A stretch of DNA of 64,000 nucleotides, taken from positions 15,415 to 79,414 of the forward strand of contig DASZXK010000030.1 of assembly GCA_035545855.1 (NCBI GenBank). Reading direction: 5' to 3'. The position numbers were made by a program, and so were the translations under genes. Origin of the DNA: DASZVB01 sp035545855. Lineage in GTDB: Bacteria; Myxococcota_A; Polyangia; Polyangiales; Polyangiaceae. Of this stretch, positions 43,352 to 50,249 are shown piece after piece. The stretch's first letter is position 1. Every line of letters begins with the position of its first letter. The notes below the pieces were generated by a model. It had not been told where the DNA came from, did no database searches, and saw only the letters and a program-made list of their open reading frames with translations.

Positions 43352-45942
43352 GGCACGCTCTCGATGGTGCCCGCGGTGCCGTCCACTCGAACCCGATCGC
43401 CGTCCCGGAACGATACGAACGCGCCGGGGACGGACGTCACGACCGGCACTCCGAAATCTCGTGCGACCACCGCGCTGGACGAAAAAGGCGTCCCGAGCTC
43501 CGAGACGACCCCGCCCGCGTGCACGAGGAGCGGCGCGAGCCCGAGGTCGAGGTTCTCCACGACGGCGATGGCGCCGGGGACGAAGCGAGCGAGGCTCGCG
43601 GCGGTTCCGTCGAGCCGCTGTGCGACGCCGAGCGCCGCGCCTCCGCTCGCCGGAACGGCGCGGATGACGCCCCCCGGCGCGAGCGGCAGACGACTTCCGG
43701 GAGCGCCGCGAAACACGGGCGGCGGCCCTGCGCGACGCCGATCCCGCGCGAGATCCTCGCGGCGGCCGCGCACGATCGGCGCGAGGTCGGCCCGGTACTT
43801 CGAAACGGCCGAGCCGAGCTCCTCCAGCGTGAGCAGGAACGCGTCCCCGGCCTCGAGCGACGGATCGAGCTTCCGGATCCTCCGGTCCACGTCGAGCGAC
43901 ACGACCCGGAGCATGGTGAGGGCATGCGCGACGCGAACGCGGCATCTCTCCCTGAGACGGAGCACGTCGCGTAGCCGCGACAGGCTGTCCCGGACGAGCC
44001 GGATCTCCAGGAACGACAGGCGAGGTTCGAGCAGCGCGAGCTCGCGGTCGGCCTGAGCGCGGGCTCGCGAGAGCGCGACCTCCGGGTCGAACGCGGGCGC
44101 GCGCACGATGGTGGCGAGCGCGGCGAGCACGCGGGCCGGCTCTTCCGCCCAGCGCGGCGACGAGAGCTCCGCTTCCGAAGGACCCCGATCGCCGAAGGCC
44201 TCGAAGAAGCGGGCGAGCGCTCGGGCGAGCGGTCCGTCGGGGAGCCCGCGAAGGGACGCCGGACCCCCGTCGAGGAACGCGCGGCCGGGCTCGTCGAGAC
44301 GCGCGATGCCGGCGACGTGGCAGAGCGCCGCCGAGGGACGCCCGCTCACGACGTCTGCGCCGGCGCTGAGCGCGTGCGCGAGCGACGCCGCACGCGCCGG
44401 TTCGACCCCGGACAGCATGGACGCGAGGAGCGCGTGCGCGGACACGGCCGTGAGCGTGGCCCGGAGGTGAAGCTCGTTCGCGCGCGCGAGGAACCCGGAG
44501 ACCTCGTGGAGCGTCGTCGTCAGGGCGTCGTCCGGGAGGATCGCGAGGTCCATCTCCGCGAGCCACCGCCGTTCGGTCTCGGCGTCGCGCTCGAAGCGGG
44601 AGACGTCGTCGGTGAGCACGCGCTGCTCCGCCGCGAGCTGGGCGATCCGGAGACCCGCGCGAGCGAGCGAGATGCGGGCGTGGACGCGATTCGATTCCGA
44701 CGGCGACCACTGGGCGGACGCGATCTCGGCGCGGTCGGCGCCGTCCACGACGTCGGCGGCGCTCACGCCTCTTCCGACGCGGGAGAGATCCACCACCAGA
44801 CGACCGTCGACGGAGGCCGTCGCGTCCTCGGCTCGACCCTCGTCCCCGAGGAGCCGTCCGACCCGCAGCCGGAGCGCACTCTCTTCGGCGTCACGGCTGA
44901 GGGGCGTGAGCGGAAGTCCGGACGCCTCTCCGCCCGCGACCCGGCCCCAGAGCGTCTGCGCCGTGCCCAGCCCCGGAAATCCGAGACTGCTCCCGGGACG
45001 ACAGTCCACGACGGTGATCTCGCCTCGCTCCGGCACGACGCAGCGGAGCTCGACCGGGCCGAGCGATTCGAGCCGCCGTACGATCTCGCCGAGCTCCGCG
45101 GCGTGCATCCGCGAGACGTCCCGGAGCGCGGGAGAGCGCTCGTCCTTCCGGAGAGCGCCCGCTCGAACGACCCACCCCGTCGTCGCCGCGAGCGGACGAA
45201 GCACCGCGAGCTCACCGCGCTCGTCGAACGTGGCGATCTCGGCCGCGGCGAGATCCGCGTCCTCGAAATGGAGGCCGGGGAGGGCGACGATCGTCGCCTC
45301 GCCCTTCGGTCCGTGAGAGGCGCCGATCGCGCGCGCGGTCGTCACGAGAGTCAAGCTCGCGAGCGCCGGCACCACCGGCTGGAGCAGGACGGCGAGCGCG
45401 ACCTCCCGCACCTTCCTCGCGCGGAGGTAGCGGAGCGTCGGCTCGGCGGCCGCGCGCGCCCAGACGCGGCGTATCGCGTCTCCGACGGCGTCCCGATCGA
45501 AGAGCGGAAGCTCGGTCGCCGAGAGGCCGGCGAGTCGCGCCGCGCCGCCGTCCGGGACGAGCGCGCTCGCGCGGACCGCGACGCCCCACGGCGCGATCTC
45601 CGACAGATTCCGATACGCGGCGTCGATCTCGCGCTCGACTTCCGTCGGGAGCTCCACGTCGAGCAGGCGCTCGCGGGCCCGCGCCGCGCGTTCGACGCCG
45701 ATCGGCCGCCGCACCGTACGAAGGAGCGAGCCGGGATCGTGTCCGGGCGGCAGCGCGTTCGCGACCACGTGACGGAACACGTCCGCGACGACGACGTACG
45801 TTTCGGGCACGACGACGCCGAGCCGCTCGATCGACGCGAGCGACCGCGCGAGGGTCCCGAGCTGCGTGTCCTTCCGGGCGCCGGCAGGCGCTTCGGTGAG
45901 CGGGATCACCGCTTTCGGGCGGAGCCGACCGGTGCGCGCCAT
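43348..45942 (-). CDS. PEP-synthase-like protein with His-to-Ser change
   Basis: 864 aa. The N-terminal third resembles the PEP/pyruvate-binding ATP-grasp domain (APWGVAVRASALVPDGGAA), and the last 90 residues resemble the mobile PEP-utilisers phosphohistidine domain. There the family TSHAAIVARE reads FSSSAVVARD, so the phosphorylated His is Ser. It therefore should not perform normal phosphoryl transfer as PEP synthase or rifampin phosphotransferase do. The middle is a long helical region unique to this family branch. TACCCT lies 8 nt before ATG 45942. Possibly a pseudo-enzyme with an adapted function. Confidence 0.8.
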   Translation of the reverse strand: MARTGRLRPKAVIPLTEAPAGARKDTQLGTLARSLASIERLGVVVPETYVVVADVFRHVVANALPPGHDPGSLLRTVRRPIGVERAARARERLLDVELPTEVEREIDAAYRNLSEIAPWGVAVRASALVPDGGAARLAGLSATELPLFDRDAVGDAIRRVWARAAAEPTLRYLRARKVREVALAVLLQPVVPALASLTLVTTARAIGASHGPKGEATIVALPGLHFEDADLAAAEIATFDERGELAVLRPLAATTGWVVRAGALRKDERSPALRDVSRMHAAELGEIVRRLESLGPVELRCVVPERGEITVVDCRPGSSLGFPGLGTAQTLWGRVAGGEASGLPLTPLSRDAEESALRLRVGRLLGDEGRAEDATASVDGRLVVDLSRVGRGVSAADVVDGADRAEIASAQWSPSESNRVHARISLARAGLRIAQLAAEQRVLTDDVSRFERDAETERRWLAEMDLAILPDDALTTTLHEVSGFLARANELHLRATLTAVSAHALLASMLSGVEPARAASLAHALSAGADVVSGRPSAALCHVAGIARLDEPGRAFLDGGPASLRGLPDGPLARALARFFEAFGDRGPSEAELSSPRWAEEPARVLAALATIVRAPAFDPEVALSRARAQADRELALLEPRLSFLEIRLVRDSLSRLRDVLRLRERCRVRVAHALTMLRVVSLDVDRRIRKLDPSLEAGDAFLLTLEELGSAVSKYRADLAPIVRGRREDLARDRRRAGPPPVFRGAPGSRLPLAPGGVIRAVPASGGAALGVAQRLDGTAASLARFVPGAIAVVENLDLGLAPLLVHAGGVVSELGTPFSSSAVVARDFGVPVVTSVPGAFVSFRDGDRVRVDGTAGTIESVP

Positions 45943-45950
45943 CCGGAGCC

Positions 45951-45956
45951 AGGGTA
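45951..45956 (-). promoter_or_regulatory. -10-like TACCCT, leaderless start
   Basis: TACCCT on the minus strand ends 8 nt before ATG 45942. Confidence 0.5.
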
Positions 45957-45979
45957 CTCGACCGCGTCGCGCGACGAGG

Positions 45980-46339
45980 TCAGTCGATGTCGGCGGCCGG
46001 CACGGAGCCCGTGGTACGCCGGACGAGCTCCGAGAGGACCGGGTCCGTCGACAGCTCCGCTCTCAGCGATTGCTTCACGAAGTCGAGCTGCTCGGCCGAG
46101 ACCCGACCTTCCAGGTGCTTCACGGCCTCCGACACGCGACCGTCCAGGTATTCCCCGATGCCGATCTCCCCGCGCGAGAGACGCTCGAGCGCGGGACTGC
46201 CCTGGACCCCGGTGGCGCTCGCCGCCGCCGTGCCGGCGGCCGGGCCCGAGGCCGCCGAGGGAGCACCGGGGGCGACGCCGCCCACGCCCGAGGGGCCGAT
46301 CGGGCGTCTTCCGCCACCGCCAACGCCGTCCACGCTCAT
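45980..46339 (-). CDS. Small helical protein with Gly/Ala-rich N-terminus
   Basis: 119 aa. The first 55 residues are low complexity Gly/Pro/Ala/Ser; the rest is a helical domain, ERLSRGEIGIGEYLDGRVSE, then HLEGRVSAEQLDFVKQSLRAE and DPVLSELVRRTTG. No signal peptide. Such small proteins occur in myxobacteria as conserved hypotheticals. An ATG at 46363 would add 8 residues, but TATGAT sits 9 nt upstream of ATG 46339. Confidence 0.7.
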   Translation of the reverse strand: MSVDGVGGGGRRPIGPSGVGGVAPGAPSAASGPAAGTAAASATGVQGSPALERLSRGEIGIGEYLDGRVSEAVKHLEGRVSAEQLDFVKQSLRAELSTDPVLSELVRRTTGSVPAADID

Positions 46340-46348
46340 CCGAGGTGC

Positions 46349-46354
46349 ATCATA
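46349..46354 (-). promoter_or_regulatory. -10-like TATGAT
   Basis: TATGAT on the minus strand ends 9 nt before ATG 46339. Confidence 0.45.
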
Positions 46355-46447
46355 TCTCGGCACCCGGCGTGACCCGGTTGCGAAACTCTCGCCGGCAGCG
46401 ACGAAATTTCCCGGGCGAACCGGCGAGCGCCCAGGGCGCGCGGCCGG

Positions 46448-47416
46448 TCAAATCCCGAACCAAGACGCGGGGTTGAGCGTCTCGGCGCCGTGGCGAATTT
46501 CGAGGTAGAGCGTCCCGCCCGCCGCGACGGTGCCGACGCGATCGGAGGCGCCGAGCTCGTCGCCCACGTGGACGTCGATGCTCCCGAGGTTCGCGCACAC
46601 CGAGTAGTAGCCCGCCCCGTGGTCGACGATGACCGCGCGTCCGTAGTCGGCGTACGTGTCGGCGAACGCGACGCGACCGGGATAGACGGCGCGGACCGTC
46701 GCGCCCCCACGGGTCACCATCTCGAGCCCGGGGCCGTCGGCCGCCGGGCGCTTCACGCGGCGGATCTCGACGCGCCCCTCGATGGGGAACGGCAATCGCC
46801 CCTTCTGCGCGGAGAACCCGCCGGCGAGCGTCGCCGGATCCTCGGGGCCGAGTCCGCCGCCGTACACGGCGGTGTGCGACGCCGCCTCCGCGCCGGAGAG
46901 AAATGCTCGGCGAAACGCCGCTTCGCGGTCCTCGGCGGCGAGGATGGCCGTGTGGGATCGCTGGAGCGCCGCGTGCTCCGTCTCGAGCGCGCCGCGGCGC
47001 TCGTCGAGGGACGCTCGTTTCCGCGTGAGGACGAGCCGCTCCTCGGCGATGGAGCGTTCCCGGTCGAGATCACGGGAGAGCGACCGCCTGAGGCGTTCGA
47101 GCTTGGAGGCGTGCTCGACGAGTGCGTCGAGTCCGCCACCCACGGGAAGGAGGCCCGCGCGCGCGAGCTTCACGTAGCTCCGTCCGCGGGCAAGCAGGAG
47201 CGCGTGGATCCGGCGCGCGTCGATCGCCAGGCGCGACAGGCGGTCCGCCGCGTCGCGATCTTCCGCGCCGACCTTCTCGAGGACGGACGCGACGTCGTCC
47301 GCGGTCGCGGGCATGGGAGCGGCGAGCGCGCCGGGCGCGCCGTGCGCGTCCGACGACGGCAGGGCGAGGGCGCACGCCGTCGCGAGCGAAAACACGGAGG
47401 CGGCGAGGGACTTCAC
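46448..47416 (-). CDS. EnvC-like murein hydrolase activator
   Basis: 322 aa from GTG 47416. Signal peptide (1-27), coiled coil (about 40-175) and a C-terminal M23/LytM domain (about 205-320) with FPIEGRVEIRRV, VRAVYPGRVAFADTY and GYYSVCANLGSIDV. The zinc-binding residues are lost: the HLHFE position reads TLYLE, and the YAHL His is Asn in CANL. This is the pattern of EnvC, a non-catalytic activator of cell-separation amidases driven by FtsEX. It lies 4 nt after ftsX, so the set ftsE-ftsX-envC is complete. Confidence 0.88.
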   Translation of the reverse strand: MKSLAASVFSLATACALALPSSDAHGAPGALAAPMPATADDVASVLEKVGAEDRDAADRLSRLAIDARRIHALLLARGRSYVKLARAGLLPVGGGLDALVEHASKLERLRRSLSRDLDRERSIAEERLVLTRKRASLDERRGALETEHAALQRSHTAILAAEDREAAFRRAFLSGAEAASHTAVYGGGLGPEDPATLAGGFSAQKGRLPFPIEGRVEIRRVKRPAADGPGLEMVTRGGATVRAVYPGRVAFADTYADYGRAVIVDHGAGYYSVCANLGSIDVHVGDELGASDRVGTVAAGGTLYLEIRHGAETLNPASWFGI

Positions 47417-47420
47417 GCGC

Positions 47421-48290
47421 TCACACCAGGAGGAGCTTCCGGAGGCTCCCGTAAGCGGCGACCGCGCCGAGGACGCCACCCATCACGACCATCCCCGCGG
47501 CGCCGTACCAGGGAAGGAACTTCGGCGTCATCCCGACGAGCACGGAGAGCTCGGCGTCGAAGCGGCTCCGGACGATGAGATAGAGCGCGCCGACGAGACC
47601 GATGGCGAGGAGCGACCCGACCGCTCCCTGCACGGCACCCTCGATGACGAACGGGCGCCGCACGTACTCGTCCGTCGCCCCGACGAGCTTCAGCACGACG
47701 ACCTCGGTGCGCCGGCGCTGGAGCGTCAGGCGAATCGTCGATGCGACGACGCTGACGACCGCGCCGAGCACGACCGCAGCGAGGAGGCCGGAAGCGGCGA
47801 CCCCCGCCCGGAGGAGCGAGCCGAGCCGCTCGGTCCACGACTGGTACGTCTCCACGGACTCGACCGCGGGGAGCGCCGTGAGCATGTCGGCCATCGCCCG
47901 GACGCGACTCTCGCCGACGTCGTCCTCCAGCGTCACCTCGAGCGAGGAAGGAAACGCCTCGGCAGGCAGCTCCGCGAGCACCGGATCGGAGCGGCCCGCG
48001 AGGATCTCGCGGCGGGCGTCGTCGGAAGAAACGAACCGGACCGACTTCACCTTGGGCGTCGCCCGGAGCGCGAGCTCGATCTCGGCTGCGGCGCTCTTCG
48101 GCGCGTCCGACCGGAGGTACACGGATGCGCGGCCCGACTTCGCCCAGGCGTCGTGCAGCGAGCGGACGTTCTCCACGACGAGAAGCGCCGCCGCCATGCA
48201 CACGAAGGCGACCGACACGCTGAAGATGCTGAGGACGTGCAGGCGAAGATCGCTCTTGCCGCCTCGCCATGCTCGCTCGAGTGGAGTCAT
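47421..48290 (-). CDS. ftsX: Cell division ABC permease FtsX
   Basis: 289 aa. One N-terminal membrane helix (HVLSIFSVSVAFVCMAAAL), a periplasmic domain of about 120 residues (KVKSVRFVSSDDAR, PSSLEVTL), then three helices in the C-terminal half with RRRTEVVVLKLVGATDEYVRRPF, the typical FtsX cytoplasmic coupling segment. Together with FtsE it transmits ATP hydrolysis to the periplasmic EnvC-like protein encoded 4 nt downstream, controlling septal peptidoglycan hydrolysis. ATG 48290 is 28 nt after the ftsE stop. Confidence 0.94.
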   Translation of the reverse strand: MTPLERAWRGGKSDLRLHVLSIFSVSVAFVCMAAALLVVENVRSLHDAWAKSGRASVYLRSDAPKSAAAEIELALRATPKVKSVRFVSSDDARREILAGRSDPVLAELPAEAFPSSLEVTLEDDVGESRVRAMADMLTALPAVESVETYQSWTERLGSLLRAGVAASGLLAAVVLGAVVSVVASTIRLTLQRRRTEVVVLKLVGATDEYVRRPFVIEGAVQGAVGSLLAIGLVGALYLIVRSRFDAELSVLVGMTPKFLPWYGAAGMVVMGGVLGAVAAYGSLRKLLLV

Positions 48291-48318
48291 TTCGGTGAGA
48301 CCTCGGGAGACGGGCGCC

Positions 48319-49107
48319 TCATGCGACCTGCAGGCTGCCGAGCTCGGCGGCGTCGGAGAGGCCGTTCGGAGCGTCCATCGCCTTGCCGTTGTCGAGGACG
48401 ACGACGCGGTGCGGACGGACGTCGAGGAGAGAGCGGTCGTGCGTCGCGAAGAGCACCGTGACGCCCGTCTCGTTGATGTCCTCGAAGAGCCCGAGGATGT
48501 CGACCGCGAGCTGGGGGTCCAGGTTCCCGGTCGGCTCGTCCGCGAGGACGAGGGACGGCTCGCAGACGATGGCGCGTGCGACCGCGACGCGCTGCTGCTC
48601 TCCGCCGGAGAGCGTGTCGGCGAGGTCGCCTCCGCGTCCCCCGAGGCCCACGCGTTCGAGGACCTCTCCGACCCGGGTCCGGATGATCCGGGACGCGACG
48701 CCGAGCACCTCGAGCGGGAGGGCGACGTTCTGCCACACCGTCCAGCCCGGGATGAGCTTGAAGTCCTGGAACACGATCCCGATGTTCCGACGGAGGTACG
48801 GGACCGACTCGGGCCGGAGGCGCCCGATGTCCCGACCCATGAACAGGATGCGCCCGGAGTCGACCGTCTCCGCGGCGTAGAGGAGCCGAAGGAGCGTGCT
48901 CTTCCCGGCGCCCGACGGACCCGTGAAGAAGACGAATTCACCTCGCTCGATCTGGAGGTTCAGGCCGCGGAGGACCGGGCTGTCCGCGCGGTAGGCCTTG
49001 TGAACGTCCTCGAAGACGAGGAGCGGCCGCCGAGCCGCCTCCGGATCGAAGCGTTCGCCCGTGCGGAGCACCGGCCGAAACGATCCGGCGACCTTCCCGC
49101 GCATCAT
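48319..49107 (-). CDS. ftsE: Cell division ABC ATPase FtsE
   Basis: 262 aa. Walker A GPSGAGKSTLL, Q-loop FQDFKLIPGWTVWQNVALPL, signature LSGGEQQRVAVARAI, Walker B LVLADEPTGNLD and switch ATHD. The order and FtsX neighbour identify FtsE. It has about 35 extra N-terminal residues before the usual start (MRGKVAGSFRPVLRTGERF). Tandem ATGs at 49107 and 49104 follow TACCTC by 6-9 nt; a longer TTG start at 49143 is less likely. Cytoplasmic ATPase on the FtsX permease. Confidence 0.95.
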   Translation of the reverse strand: MMRGKVAGSFRPVLRTGERFDPEAARRPLLVFEDVHKAYRADSPVLRGLNLQIERGEFVFFTGPSGAGKSTLLRLLYAAETVDSGRILFMGRDIGRLRPESVPYLRRNIGIVFQDFKLIPGWTVWQNVALPLEVLGVASRIIRTRVGEVLERVGLGGRGGDLADTLSGGEQQRVAVARAIVCEPSLVLADEPTGNLDPQLAVDILGLFEDINETGVTVLFATHDRSLLDVRPHRVVVLDNGKAMDAPNGLSDAAELGSLQVA

Positions 49108-49358
49108 GGGACCGAGGTACCAGCCGGCCCCGGCACCGACCAACTTTTCGGCGGGCAGAGCGGCCGGCCCCGGCCCCGAGCCGGAGGCGCGTCGCGGGAC
49201 GCCGGGGCGGGACGGACCGAGGGGCCCGAGAGGCCAGAGGCGGAAAACGGAAGAGAAAGAGAGAAGAGCGGAACAGAAACAGAAGGACGGTTCACTATTC
49301 CATCGGGTGGACGTCCCGAGACTGGGCTAGAGTAGAAACTCCCCCTCGAGGAGGACGG

Positions 49359-50249
49359 ATGAGCGATCCCGTCAGCAGTGCACGAACCGCCCGCGAACGC
49401 CTGGCCCAAGCCCTCGGCGCGCTACAGCAACCCGGAGTCCCGACGGCGCTTCTCGGAGTGGCCGAGCCCGTCGCTCAAGCGATGAGCGCCCTCCATCAGA
49501 TCGAGGCATCCGGCGGCGCCGCTCGCGCGCAGGCCGCACCGCACGCGCTCGACGGCGTCCGGCGCGCCCTCCAGTCTCTCCAGGCGGACCAGAGCGGTCA
49601 CGCCGCCGTGATCGCGGCGACGGAAGCGGTCGCCGGTTCGCTCGGGATGGTACACGGCCTCACGCAGGGTCCTCCCGCGGCGGCGCCCGCTCCGGCGGCG
49701 GCACAGAACATGGCCTTCGCCGGGACGATGGTCGCGGCGCCGGCGACTCAACCGTCGCCGGCACTCGCCGGGGGTCACCACCAGCCCGCCCCGGCGCCTC
49801 ATCAAGCGGCGCCGCCGATCGCGCCGCATTCCGCCCCGACCGAGCCGGCGAGACCGGCCGCGGGGGGGGGTGCCGCCCGGGGCGCCGCTCCGGCGCAGGC
49901 ATCGGGTTCACTCAAGGTCGCCGCCGAGCTCGGCGTTCACAGCGCGACGAACTTCTACAAGGGCCTGAGCGGCAACGATCTCTTCGATTCCGGCGGGATT
50001 TTCATCGCCACCTACCAGATCCCCCAGATCGGCCGTGAGCTCACCATTCACGTCAGCATGCCGGGCGGCTACGAATTCGAGGCGAAAGGGATCGTGAGGT
50101 GGACGCGCGAAGCGCCGCTGTCGAGCGCGTCGGGTTCCGAGTCGCCGCCGGGCTTCGGTGCGCAGTTCACGGAGATCTCGCAGGAGGGCAAGCAGCTCAT
50201 CCAGCGGTACGTCCGGAACCGAGAGCCGCTCTTCCACGACGATCTGTGA
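49359..50249 (+). CDS. PilZ-like domain protein (Myxococcus type)
   Basis: 296 aa. An N-terminal helical region (1-100), an Ala/Pro/His-rich linker (about 105-185) and a C-terminal PilZ-like domain with ELGVHSATNFYKGLSGNDLF, GGIFIATYQIPQIGRELTIH and GYEFEAKGIVRWTRE. This form matches the Myxococcus-type PilZ family; no clear RxxxR c-di-GMP loop is visible, so nucleotide binding is uncertain. GAGGAGG 6 nt before ATG 49359 is a strong Shine-Dalgarno. The 251-bp gap upstream contains an A/G-only-leaning tract at about 49237-49288 and no gene. Stop overlaps the next GTG by 4 nt. Confidence 0.85.
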   Translation: MSDPVSSARTARERLAQALGALQQPGVPTALLGVAEPVAQAMSALHQIEASGGAARAQAAPHALDGVRRALQSLQADQSGHAAVIAATEAVAGSLGMVHGLTQGPPAAAPAPAAAQNMAFAGTMVAAPATQPSPALAGGHHQPAPAPHQAAPPIAPHSAPTEPARPAAGGGAARGAAPAQASGSLKVAAELGVHSATNFYKGLSGNDLFDSGGIFIATYQIPQIGRELTIHVSMPGGYEFEAKGIVRWTREAPLSSASGSESPPGFGAQFTEISQEGKQLIQRYVRNREPLFHDDL

